Source of the DNA: Gammaproteobacteria bacterium
GTDB lineage: Bacteria; Pseudomonadota; Gammaproteobacteria; HK1
Direction of reading: 5' to 3'
DNA length: 64,000 nt
Assembly (NCBI GenBank): GCA_012103455.1
Contig: WLWT01000003.1
Coordinates: 682,001 to 746,000 of the forward strand
Shown here: positions 9,695 through 18,315 of the stretch, piece after piece
Position numbering within the stretch: position 1 is the stretch's first letter
Layout of the letters: every line of letters begins with the position of its first letter
Made by a program: the position numbers and the translations under genes
The notes under the pieces: generated by a model
The model's database searches: none
What the model was told of the DNA's origin: nothing
Seen by the model: only the letters and a program-made list of their open reading frames with translations

Positions 9695-10188
9695 GATGTG
9701 CGTGATGAGCGGCCTGCAGACAGCGGAATCACTGCCAAACTCTGCGCGAAAATGAAGCTCGTCTGTTCGATTTCGAAAAATAGGACCATCGCCAAATATC
9801 GGCATCGAACATGGGTGGTGTACTCGCCGCCAGCCCAACGACACGGCAAGCTTGATGTGCACCATCAGGCCAAACTGCCCAAGAAAGCGGTATCGCACAC
9901 ATCGGTTCCGGCAAACTCCGGCGTATCTTTCACGAGGTGGCCCGTGACCGTCCGAGAGCAACACTTATCCGCAACCTTCGCTGAGCCCCGTACCCTGGCT
10001 CACTGCTTCATCTCATCACACCACTTCGATACTCCGGCATCATGCAGAATGCGGCCTTTATACTGACTATCCCCACGCACAAATGCAGTATCAAGCTGAC
10101 CTAGCCAACCAACAGCAACGTGGCGGCATGCGGGGCGGTCTTATCGGCGATGGGCTAAATGTGCTTTCGGGAAGATTTTCCCAATGAA
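9695..10188. other. gap without a recognisable gene
   Basis: About 490 bp separate the resolvase relic from the brnTA operon. Apart from copy 1 of the 52-bp repeat B, I see no gene, terminator or structured element in it. Confidence 0.4.
9766..9817. repeat. dispersed 52-bp repeat B, copy 1
   Basis: This segment matches 23869-23920 at 45 of 52 positions, sharing the core TTTCGAAAAATA and AATATCGGCATCGAA. It lies just after the resolvase relic. Both copies are in the same orientation and outside intact genes. They could be the ends of a lost transposon or an interspersed intergenic repeat. Confidence 0.7.
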
Positions 10189-10488
10189 CTAACTTCTGGC
10201 AGCATCTTTGAGAATTTGGTTGACCTTGGTTTGCCACCCCTTACCCAGTGAGCGGAAATAGGCGTCAACTTCGGGATCAACTCGAATGTCCCAGCGAATC
10301 TTTGGGTTGGCTTTTGGGGGACGCCCCGGACGACGAACGACCTTAGCACTAGCAAACTCTTCGTCAGTCAAAGGCAGGTTATCCGGATCGTCGAGCGCAG
10401 CGGCGGTGATCGCGGCATCTTCATCCTTAGTCGGCATGATGACACGCTTACCGTTATCGAGCGTTACCCAGTTCTCATCGGCTTCCAT
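10189..10488 (-). CDS. brnA: BrnA family antitoxin
   Basis: A 99-residue antitoxin of the BrnA family. The C-terminal half has the ribbon-helix-helix style DNA-binding segment (KIRWDIRVDPEVDAYFRSLG then GWQTKVNQILKDAA), and an RRPGRPPK stretch precedes it. BrnA neutralises BrnT and represses the shared promoter. The ATG at 10488 is preferred over the upstream starts of the longer frame because it places the gene in a 14-bp overlap with brnT, the usual toxin-first brnTA arrangement. The operon borders the resolvase relic, so it lies in mobile DNA. Confidence 0.9.
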   Translation of the reverse strand: MEADENWVTLDNGKRVIMPTKDEDAAITAAALDDPDNLPLTDEEFASAKVVRRPGRPPKANPKIRWDIRVDPEVDAYFRSLGKGWQTKVNQILKDAARS

Positions 10489-10738
10489 AGTATTTGACCT
10501 CTCTAGAGTTCGCTTTGCGCAGGCTGATGATCCGAGTTGAATCGCCGCGCATTGTATAAACAGTAACATGCAGCCGCCCATGCAGTGCTGCATAAGCGAT
10601 ATAGCGAAGCTCCCCATAGTCACGGGGGTCTTCGATAATTAAGGCGTCGTCCCGGTCCAAAGATTTAGCTTCACCCAAACTAACGCCATGCTTGGCAATA
10701 TTTGCTTGATCCTTGGCTGAGTCGAATTCAATGTGCAT
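10475..10738 (-). CDS. brnT: BrnT family ribonuclease toxin
   Basis: An 87-residue toxin starting MHIEFDSAKDQANIAKHGVS, the typical BrnT opening, and ending with the RIISLRKANSREVKYY motif that carries conserved Arg and Glu/Tyr residues of this RelE-like RNase fold. BrnT stops growth by cutting RNA unless bound by BrnA. The ATG at 10738 fits the family; an upstream GTG-like extension (MCTIIF) is probably not used. A 14-bp inverted repeat overlaps the start codon and is the likely BrnTA autoregulatory operator. The gene appears intact. Confidence 0.9.
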   Translation of the reverse strand: MHIEFDSAKDQANIAKHGVSLGEAKSLDRDDALIIEDPRDYGELRYIAYAALHGRLHVTVYTMRGDSTRIISLRKANSREVKYYGSR

Positions 10739-10771
10739 GAATATTATTGTACACACAAATAATATTCATGC
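10735..10771 (-). promoter_or_regulatory. perfect 14-bp inverted repeat, likely BrnTA operator
   Basis: GCATGAATATTATT (10735-10748) and AATAATATTCATGC (10758-10771) are exact inverted copies separated by 9 bases. The repeat covers the brnT start codon. BrnTA complexes are known to repress their own promoter, so this palindrome is the natural candidate operator. Confidence 0.7.
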
Positions 10772-10893
10772 AACAGGAGAAATGTTCTAATGATTGGACT
10801 TTTGGGAATGCACAACTAAAACGGACAAAGTAAGCCTATCCGGGGTGGATTGCTGGGGATGGGTCAAGGCGATAACGATCTCTGGGGCAAATA

Positions 10894-11458
10894 TCAACGC
10901 ACCGACTGCGCTTGCGCTTTGCTGGATTTGATCTCACCGAAGTCGAAGATGGGCACTTCTAAAGACACTTCATAACCATCCCTGATGGCTTCGCCCCGTT
11001 CTCGCACTTGCGCCGGACCCAGCTCCGGTACGTTGATGAAGCCTATGGAGCGGGTCATTTGCAGATTGGCCGCCAGGCTTTTGAGCGCGGGTTTGGCTTG
11101 CCGCAGATCGAGACGCTGATCGACGGCTTGTTGCTCGAGGTTTTTTATCTCGCATGGCGCTTCGGGCAAGTCCGGCAGTTGCTCGGGCAGCTTGATGTCC
11201 ACCTGCTCGCCCCATAATCCCAGCGCCCGCACCAGCGCTTCTTGCGCGCCTGCCGCTTTTTGCTCGGCCGCCGCCCCCAGCGCTGCTAACGCTTGCGCGT
11301 GAAACAATTGCTCCCGTGCATGTTGCAGTCTGCTGGAGTTGCCGACGGCGCTCATTCTGGCCATGAGTTCACGGCTGGCGCCGGCCGCTTCCAGCACCTG
11401 TCTTGCGTAATCGACCGATTGCCGCGCCGCCACCGCTTCGAAGTAAGCCATCCGTGCC
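10894..11458 (-). pseudogene. duplicated internal fragment of the TolC-family gene
   Basis: This segment repeats about 560 bp from the middle of the TolC-family gene at 2415-3830 (roughly 2774-3333), in the same orientation and with very few differences. One is a 3-bp insertion that adds an alanine in the ALGAAAEQK region. The fragment lacks signal peptide, start and C-terminus and is cut off sharply on both sides, so it cannot encode a channel. It shows a recent partial duplication linking the copper locus and the defence-like island. Confidence 0.9.
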
Positions 11459-11616
11459 GCGCTCGCCGCGCCGCGCTTTTCCGGGGGTCGGTTTAGCCGC
11501 GGTGTTCATGCCCCTGCCCACCGAACCGGAAGAAGGTTCACCCCTGGCCTTGAATCAATGGCGGGCCGTCGTTACGCGAGCTTGGGCAAACAATGGCCTG
11601 CATGTGGCCACATTGC

Positions 11617-14600
11617 TCAATCGCCCGTCCTTGCAAGCACGTCGAAAACAGCGTCCCCGTACTCTTCAAACTCGTCCGGATTCGTCCCGAGCCGCAGCTT
11701 TACAGGCACCCATTCCCTGAATTCGACAAGATCCGCCGGGCGGCGGTCGAGCAAGACGTCAAGCATCTCGGGTCGCAGCAGCGAGCGTCCGCGGTCGTAG
11801 TCTGGGTGTGCTTGTTCGATTGCAAAACGTAGCGCTTCGAGTGCCTCGCGGGCCGCACTGATTCCGAGCGCTGCTTGGTCTGCGACAAGTGCCACTTCCT
11901 CTAGTGGCACGGAGCCACGGGGATGGGGCGCCTGCTCCCTGGCAATGGGCGCCGCATCGGTTCGTTCCCCGGACTTGCCGGCTATCGCCTCCTCTTCACC
12001 TGCATTTTCACCTGCATTTGCCGGCGGCGCCGGCAGCGAACGCCCTACATTGGGCGAGTAGTCAGCTGTCGCGGCAGTTCTTGCGGCTTCGTCAAGTGCC
12101 AGAAGCGCCTGTAGTGGTATGGATTCACGGGGATGGGGCGTTTGCTCCCTTGCGAATGACGCCGCATCGGTTCGTTCCCCGGACTTGCCGGCTATTGCCT
12201 CCTCTTCACCTGCATTTTCACCTGCATTTGCCGGCGGCGGCAGCGAACGCCCCACATTGGGCGAGTGGTCAGCCGTCGCGGCAGCTCTTGCGGCTCTGTC
12301 AAGCGCCAGAAGCGCCTGCAATCGGCCGTGTAAGCGCTCCAATTCCCGTTCGGCATCCCTATACCAGTCCATCGACCAAACACGCTCGAGCGACCACCCT
12401 AGGTGTTCGAGCACTTCCTGCCGCAGCCGATCGCGGTCGCGGGCCGAGAGCGACGAGTGATAAGAGGCTCCGTCACATTCGACGCCCGCCAGGTAGGCGC
12501 CCGGCCGGTCAGGATGTTGCACGCCGATATCTAGATAGAACCCGGCCGAGCCAACCTGCGCGACACACTCGTAGCCATAAGCCCTGAGTCCTTCGAGTAC
12601 AGCTAGCTCGAATTCGCTGTCCGGCTCACGGTTTTCGCCAGTGCCTGCAACACTGGGCTCGAGCGAGCCGGTTTCTGCGAAGCGCAGAAAAGCCTTGAGT
12701 GCCTGAAGCCCGCGTTGCTCCCGCTCCCCCGGTGTGACATCGGCCTCCTGCATCGACGAAAACACCTCCATCCGCGTCTTCGCGCGAGTAAACAGGACGT
12801 TCAGGCGACGCCAGCCATCGGCGCCATTGATGGGCCCAAACCGCTGCGGCACCCGAGCGCCCGGCTCCGGTGGACCGTAGGTCATGGAGATGATGATCAC
12901 GTCCCGCTCGTCACCTTGTACATTCTCCAGATTCTTCACGAACAGGGGCTCAGCACGGGCAGCGAGCTCAGCTAGGGTTTGATCCAGATCACCCGCCCGC
13001 TGTAGATAGCGTTCCAGGCGCTGCTCGATGAGGTCGCGCTGTTTGATGTTCATCGCGGCAATACCGATCGACTCGCCGGGCCGGCGCCGAAGGTGAGCGA
13101 CGGCTGCATGCACGATCGCCTCTGCTTCTGCTTCATTGCGCTGAGCACTAAACACGCCGCCTTCGACGAAATGAAACCGCACGCCCATTGCGCCGGTATC
13201 CGCAACCGGGCTTGGAAAGAGCATGAGCTGCCCGCCGTAGAAATGGTGGTTCGAGAATTCGATGAGCTTGGGATGCCGGGATCTGTAATGCCACCGCAGC
13301 ATCTCGTTGGGCCATTGGGTCTGTGCCATCTCGAGGACGCTCTGCGCGCTATCCACGACGGCGTCGCCGTCTTGTTCTTCTTCATCGGCCACCTTCTCGA
13401 AGAAGCGCGTGGGCGGCAATTGCTTCGAGTCGCCAACGATCACGGCTTGTCCGCCCCGGGCGAGCGCCCCTAGCACCTCTTCAGGGCGCAGTTGCGAGGC
13501 CTCGTCGAAGATGACCAGGTCGAACCGTAGCGCTTTTGCCGGCAGGTACTGGGCCACAGAGAGAGGGCCCATCATGAAGCAGGGTTTAAGTGCTTGTAGC
13601 GCGTCTGCGGCGCGGGCGACGAGCTGACGAATGGGGATATGCCGGCGCTGTTTGGCCGCTTCTCGCTCGATCAGCGCCCGCTGCGTGAACTGTGCGGCCC
13701 GCCCTCCCGTCCGGCCTCTAGGCACGGGGTTCGCGGCCAACTGGGCGGCAATCATCTTTGCACGGGCGAGCATCAACTCGGCATCACTCTTCGCGTAGCG
13801 CTGTTGCAGCCGCCCCTGATCGCCGAAGCCGAACTCCGCGAGTACCGGGTTGGCCGCGAGCGCTGTACGCCCGAGGCGGTCGAAGAGCAAGAAGTCATAA
13901 GCATCGCGAAGTGCCTCTGGAGAAACCTCCCCGCGTATATATGACTCTACGAGGCGGCGCTGGGCATCGGCCATCGGGCGCCGCAGATGGCGGTCCACGT
14001 CGAGCCAATCCGATAGCCGATCCGTCGAGGCGACCGCCCGCTCGACGCGCTCAGCGACCCTGTCTAGCGTTGCCTGTGCGAAGCCGAACCAGAGCGGGCG
14101 GTCGAGATCGACGCGCGCTGCAAAAGCGGCTTCCGCGTCCCGGTAAGCGGACCAATGACGGTCTAGCGGTTCAAGCCGTGCCACCCACCCTTCGAATTCG
14201 TTGTCGTGGAGTGCGCCTAGTCGCGCCGCGAGAGGGTGTTGGAGGGTGGATGTGAGGTAAGTAGCCCATGTATCCGCCCCGGCAGTGGCTGTTTTTTCGA
14301 TCGCATCAAGCGCCCGTGCGACCCGTTCAAACCGTGCGGTCTCCAAACGGTACAGATCTCCAATTTGCTCCAGCGTCAGCGATTCCGCTCGCACCAGCGC
14401 CATTGCGGCCGCCGCCGTATCGCCTAGCCCCGCGCCTAAGGCCTGTTGCACTGAGGCGGCCCAGGCCCGGGTCTGCTCTGCCGCTTCGAGTCTGCGATGA
14501 AACGCTTGTGGATCCACACCGCAAATGAGGCCGGCATCCGCATCGTTCGCAAACCTCTCCCGCGCTTCGAGCCAGGCAACCGCGTCACCGAGGCACTCGA

Positions 14601-16866
14601 GCGCTTGCTGCCAGCCGGTAGGACGAACACCAATGGCGCGTTTGAGTTCTCTGCGCGCGCGGCGCCAGCGGCCGTCGAGCCATGCGAAGATGGTCCGTCC
14701 CCAAAGCTCCTTGCTCAGGTCTCGCAGGGACGGCGCGGTGTATTCCGAGACGGCGGCGAGGTCAAAGATCCGGGAGATCTTGGCCTCAAGCTGGGTCACG
14801 TCCTCGAGGAGCCCACGGACCCGCTGGAGCCGCTCGCCGTCCTTGCGCGACATGACCAGAGTTGAGTCGTAGGGCTCTGCCGGAGCGGCCGCGGCCAGTG
14901 CGACTACAGTACAGAGTGCTCGCAGTCCTCGCGGTCCGGGATCAAAATCGACCTCAAGCGCCCGCCCCACGCTCTCGCGGAGTCCTTCCACAGTGCGAAT
15001 GGCTTGGCGGGCTTCGCTCAATTCCGGCCGGCGCCGATGCAGTGAAACCAGCACCTCGACGAGACCTTCGTCAACCTCCTCCTCACCAGCACCTAGATCC
15101 GCTAGTCTTGCCCGCGCCGCATCTAGCACAGGAGGCGTCGCCCCGGCCCAGGTGCGCGCTGCCTCAATGACTTCTAGTTCGTCCGGTTTTCCTAGCACTC
15201 GGGCGGATGACACGCCGGCCCAGGGATGTTCGCTAATGCACTCACCCTCTCTGAGCGCATGTACAACCGCCTCACCCAAGGCCAACATGCCCTGATGCGC
15301 TTCGCGGCGGCTGGTGCGGGTCACCTCCAGCGCCTCCTCTTCACCGATGTCGGGCAGGCGGCTCCCCGCGCCACCTAGCCGCAGCCTCGCTCTGCCGGCC
15401 TCGAAGAAGAGGTCTGCAACAGGCAGTTCAAGCTTGCCGACGGTACTGCGGATCGCTTGCACGTAAGCTTCTAACCGGTCACGCTCGGCGATCAAAGTGT
15501 CACGTCCGGTCTCGAATGCACGCGCCACATCGGGGTCGCGCTTGACCGCAAGACGGTGACGCAGGTCGTCGATCAGCGCCGCTTTTCTGGTCTTGTGGCT
15601 GTGCAGTTCGAGGACAAAATCGCCGAGTCCTAGGTGATCGAGACGCCGCCGCACCACTTCCAGTGCGGCAAGTTTTTCCGAGACGAACAAAACGGTCTTC
15701 GAACGGGCCAGCGCCGCCGCAATCAGATTCGTGATCGTCTGTGACTTCCCCGTCCCCGGTGGTCCCTGGATGACGAGTGACGCCTCGCCTAGGGCGCGAA
15801 GGAGTGCGGCTGCCTGCGTACTGTCGGCGCGATCGACCAGTTCCAGCTTGATGTCGATGGCAACGGGTTCAGGGGGAGGCGCTGATGCGAAGAGAGTGCC
15901 GTCACCGGCGCCCGCGCCGGCGAGCAGCTGGCGGATGAGGGCATTGTCCGCGGGACCGCGTCCTTTGGGCCAGTTCTCCTCGGCGAGATCCCTATATATC
16001 AAGAGTTTGCCGAATTCGAAGAGCGAGAGGGTGCAGTAGCGGCGCACGCGCCAGCCGTCGAAGTCTTTCACCAATCGGCGGACCCGACGAAAATATTCTT
16101 CAGGGGTAGTGTTTTCGGCCAGCTCGGGGAGAGCGAGTCCGAATTCGTCCAGGAGCAACTTCTCAAGCGAGAGATTCGGCTGCAAGTCTTCCCCGGTGGA
16201 ACTCAGCTTGTAGACGTACTGGCCGCGCCGATTTCGCTCGCGCTGGATTTCGACCGGAATAAGCATCAAAGGCGCGAGCATGCCGCGCTCACTTTGCTGG
16301 GCCCGCCGCCACTCGAGGAAACCGAATGCCATGTAGAGAAAGTTGCTGCCGGTCTCTTCGATTGCCGTATTCGCATCGCCCCTGAGTTTTCTCAGCCGGG
16401 TTTCCAGTGGTTGGTGATAGAGGAGGGTTTGAATGTTGCGGTCAGCGTGACGGCGCTCTTCCGGGTGCTCCTCGGAGAGCGGTAACTCGAAACCCGGCTC
16501 GATCCCCACATGCTGAGCCCACACCTGCGGATTGGGTAGCGGCAGTGTCCCGTCGGGGTTCGGTGCGCGCGGGACGTTCTGCTCCGCCGCGTAATACGCC
16601 CTCAGCTCTCGCATTGATGGTGCCGGCACGGCATCGAAGGTGAAAAGTGCATCGTTGAGGAGTCGCTCGAAGAGCGGGTCCGGCATCTCGTCGATGACGC
16701 GCAGGCAGTTGGTCGGTGTATGGCGGAAGTTGAGGAGCCTGTTGCGGGCGGAGAGGTCGAGCAACTTGGCGCGCGCAGCCTCAATGAGTTCCTGAACCTC
16801 CTGGGTCACAGCATCCGGCTGCCCGGCGGTTGAATGCTGTGGTCTTGTGTCCGTGGTGTCATTCAT
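11617..16866 (-). CDS. DUF4011 / superfamily 1 helicase / Vsr-like nuclease protein (Hhe-type defence candidate)
   Basis: A 1749-residue single-gene protein. The N-terminus (LIEAARAKLLDLSARNRLLNFRH) is the DUF4011 start. A helicase core follows, with Walker A GPPGTGKS near residue 367, a DEAS box near 1120, QGDERDVIIISMTYGP (motif V) and NVLFTRAKTRMEVF (motif VI). Residues about 1415-1505 form a Vsr/MTES_1575-like endonuclease domain (ELAVLEGLRAYGYECVAQVG, then YLDIGVQHP and AGVECDGASYH). The last 90 residues look like DUF3320. This DUF4011-helicase-Vsr order matches, as I recall it, the single-gene antiphage system named Hhe. The linker before the C-terminal domain contains a tandem duplication (11905-12329). 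No frameshift is seen. It is transcribed alone. Confidence 0.88.
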   Translation of the reverse strand: MNDTTDTRPQHSTAGQPDAVTQEVQELIEAARAKLLDLSARNRLLNFRHTPTNCLRVIDEMPDPLFERLLNDALFTFDAVPAPSMRELRAYYAAEQNVPRAPNPDGTLPLPNPQVWAQHVGIEPGFELPLSEEHPEERRHADRNIQTLLYHQPLETRLRKLRGDANTAIEETGSNFLYMAFGFLEWRRAQQSERGMLAPLMLIPVEIQRERNRRGQYVYKLSSTGEDLQPNLSLEKLLLDEFGLALPELAENTTPEEYFRRVRRLVKDFDGWRVRRYCTLSLFEFGKLLIYRDLAEENWPKGRGPADNALIRQLLAGAGAGDGTLFASAPPPEPVAIDIKLELVDRADSTQAAALLRALGEASLVIQGPPGTGKSQTITNLIAAALARSKTVLFVSEKLAALEVVRRRLDHLGLGDFVLELHSHKTRKAALIDDLRHRLAVKRDPDVARAFETGRDTLIAERDRLEAYVQAIRSTVGKLELPVADLFFEAGRARLRLGGAGSRLPDIGEEEALEVTRTSRREAHQGMLALGEAVVHALREGECISEHPWAGVSSARVLGKPDELEVIEAARTWAGATPPVLDAARARLADLGAGEEEVDEGLVEVLVSLHRRRPELSEARQAIRTVEGLRESVGRALEVDFDPGPRGLRALCTVVALAAAAPAEPYDSTLVMSRKDGERLQRVRGLLEDVTQLEAKISRIFDLAAVSEYTAPSLRDLSKELWGRTIFAWLDGRWRRARRELKRAIGVRPTGWQQALECLGDAVAWLEARERFANDADAGLICGVDPQAFHRRLEAAEQTRAWAASVQQALGAGLGDTAAAAMALVRAESLTLEQIGDLYRLETARFERVARALDAIEKTATAGADTWATYLTSTLQHPLAARLGALHDNEFEGWVARLEPLDRHWSAYRDAEAAFAARVDLDRPLWFGFAQATLDRVAERVERAVASTDRLSDWLDVDRHLRRPMADAQRRLVESYIRGEVSPEALRDAYDFLLFDRLGRTALAANPVLAEFGFGDQGRLQQRYAKSDAELMLARAKMIAAQLAANPVPRGRTGGRAAQFTQRALIEREAAKQRRHIPIRQLVARAADALQALKPCFMMGPLSVAQYLPAKALRFDLVIFDEASQLRPEEVLGALARGGQAVIVGDSKQLPPTRFFEKVADEEEQDGDAVVDSAQSVLEMAQTQWPNEMLRWHYRSRHPKLIEFSNHHFYGGQLMLFPSPVADTGAMGVRFHFVEGGVFSAQRNEAEAEAIVHAAVAHLRRRPGESIGIAAMNIKQRDLIEQRLERYLQRAGDLDQTLAELAARAEPLFVKNLENVQGDERDVIIISMTYGPPEPGARVPQRFGPINGADGWRRLNVLFTRAKTRMEVFSSMQEADVTPGEREQRGLQALKAFLRFAETGSLEPSVAGTGENREPDSEFELAVLEGLRAYGYECVAQVGSAGFYLDIGVQHPDRPGAYLAGVECDGASYHSSLSARDRDRLRQEVLEHLGWSLERVWSMDWYRDAERELERLHGRLQALLALDRAARAAATADHSPNVGRSLPPPANAGENAGEEEAIAGKSGERTDAASFAREQTPHPRESIPLQALLALDEAARTAATADYSPNVGRSLPAPPANAGENAGEEEAIAGKSGERTDAAPIAREQAPHPRGSVPLEEVALVADQAALGISAAREALEALRFAIEQAHPDYDRGRSLLRPEMLDVLLDRRPADLVEFREWVPVKLRLGTNPDEFEEYGDAVFDVLARTGD
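11905..12329 (-). repeat. tandem duplication of about 210 bp inside the helicase gene
   Basis: Two adjacent units (about 11905-12116 and 12121-12329) encode nearly the same 70-residue linker, each containing SPNVGRSLP, NAGENAGEEEAIAGKSGERTD and a PHPR-S-PL ending. They keep the reading frame; one unit has an extra alanine and proline. The duplication lies between the Vsr-like nuclease domain and the C-terminal domain, so it lengthens a flexible linker. Confidence 0.9.
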
Positions 16867-17028
16867 TCACGGGCTCTTCCTGGTATTTAGCTCGTGGGTA
16901 TCTAGCTGGTGGGCGGGGAGTTCGAGGTGTGTTTGCGCTGTGTTTGCGCGGTGGCCAGTTGGAACCTGGCCGCGTGCGCGCCAAGTGCAAAGACTGAACA
17001 GCGCCTCGATCCGCCGGTCTGCAAGCCG

Positions 17029-17661
17029 CTACACCTCGCCTTGCCACACGATCTCTATCACTTCGTTCAACCCCGCCGCCCGGAACTTCGGCGGGCAGGT
17101 CTCAAGCGCATCGAACCGGCTGATCGGAGTCAGCGTGGGCCAGTACCGGGCGGCTTCTTCGGGCATCACCGAGAAGGGCGGGCCATCGACTTTCGCCTGT
17201 TCATAACTCAGCGTCAGCAGCAGTTGAGTGGCACCGTCGCGCAAAAGCGAGCGGGTGTGGGCCGCGTACGCTGGCCGCTGCTCCGCGGGCAGCGCGACCA
17301 GCGCGCCCCGATCGAACACAGCATCGAAAGGCGCTTGGCGCAGTGCGAAGTAGTCGCCGCAGTAAATTTCAATCGGCTTATCGCAAGTGAAATACCGCAG
17401 CAGCTCGCCGGCTGGTTCCTGCGTGTACGCCAGGCCGTTTTCTTCGAAGAAGGCTTGCACGGCCACCGGCGAAAGCTCGACGCCGGTCACCGCATGGCCG
17501 CGTTCGGCGAGCCACAACAGGTCCACGGATTTGCCACACAACGGCACCAGCACACGGCCTCCCGCCGTTGCGTTCCACCAATGCCGCAGGTGGGCGTTCC
17601 CCTGCGGCTGATGCCAGCCGATATTGCCTTGCTCCCAGCGCTGCAACCAATCTTCTGCCAC
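17029..17661 (-). CDS. tpm: thiopurine S-methyltransferase
   Basis: A 210-residue SAM-dependent methyltransferase of the bacterial TPMT family, which methylates thiopurines and can volatilise selenium or tellurium compounds. Family signatures include WLQRWEQGNIGWHQP near the start, VLVPLCGKSVDLLWLAERGH (SAM site), VTGVELSPVAVQAFF, YCGDYFAL, FDAVFDRGALVALP and the end, GLNEVIEIVWQGEV. Length and motifs are complete, so it should be functional. It sits between the large helicase and a copy of repeat A. It may belong to the core genome around which the island formed. Confidence 0.93.
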   Translation of the reverse strand: MAEDWLQRWEQGNIGWHQPQGNAHLRHWWNATAGGRVLVPLCGKSVDLLWLAERGHAVTGVELSPVAVQAFFEENGLAYTQEPAGELLRYFTCDKPIEIYCGDYFALRQAPFDAVFDRGALVALPAEQRPAYAAHTRSLLRDGATQLLLTLSYEQAKVDGPPFSVMPEEAARYWPTLTPISRFDALETCPPKFRAAGLNEVIEIVWQGEV

Positions 17662-17758
17662 GACGGTCTCGACTGTGTGAACTCCCCTGCGTCCGGAGTC
17701 CGTATCATACGTCTATCCCTACCCCCACCGTCAGCCGATCACGGAGGATGAGCCGAAT

Positions 17759-18101
17759 ACGCTCGGGCATGCGATGGCGGCACGAGGGTGGGCAGATGAT
17801 TTGACGTTTCGCGCACTTGTCCAAAGCGTACCTTTGACTGGGCATGGGACATGCTGCCGGCAACGCACTGTCACGCAGTTTATGTTGGCGGCGACGTCAT
17901 TCAGTTGCCTCGAAACCAGGCGGCGTGACGCATCGATTTCAAACCTGAGCGGCGCTTGGACAAAACTCAGAACGAGGGTGTCCGGGAGGAGCCGGCGGAC
18001 TCGCTAATGTGGCACTCGCAGTGGTGAGATTCGAACCCACGCCCCCTGTCTGCCGAAGGCAGTCCGGGGAAGCGTCTACACACGTGTTCAATGACTTGCG
18101 G
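17759..18101 (-). repeat. dispersed repeat A, copy 2, with tRNA T-arm-like structure
   Basis: This is the partner of 6521-6866. On the minus strand the hairpin ACTGCC-TTC-GGCAGA is followed by GTGGG-TTCGAAT-CTCAC, a perfect T-arm shape. The corresponding stem in copy 1 is GTGAG/CTTGC: three of five pairs differ in sequence and all still pair (with wobble), which argues for a structured RNA. The element lies between tpm and the metallo-beta-lactamase operon. Confidence 0.7.
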
Positions 18102-18315
18102 GGAAAACGGGGTTGTTTCGCGCCCTGCATTGACCGGATGGTGTCGTTATAACCGGTGCCGAGTTTCCGGCGGTAGCGGGCCCTCAGCAGGGCAGGGCGG
18201 CTCAACCGTGTAATGCTCTCAATGTGGAGGGTGAGTGGGTGAGCATCTCGGGTGGCTCTTCGAGGCAATCGATCCGAAGTGGGTGTGCCCCAAGGGGATG
18301 GGAACGTTGCCGCCA

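Noticed and set aside
17939..18101. tmRNA 3' end
   Set aside because: The T-arm fits, but the expected ACCA-ending acceptor sequence and the TTTCGGACG-like stretch are missing, and no 5' half or tag frame is found nearby.
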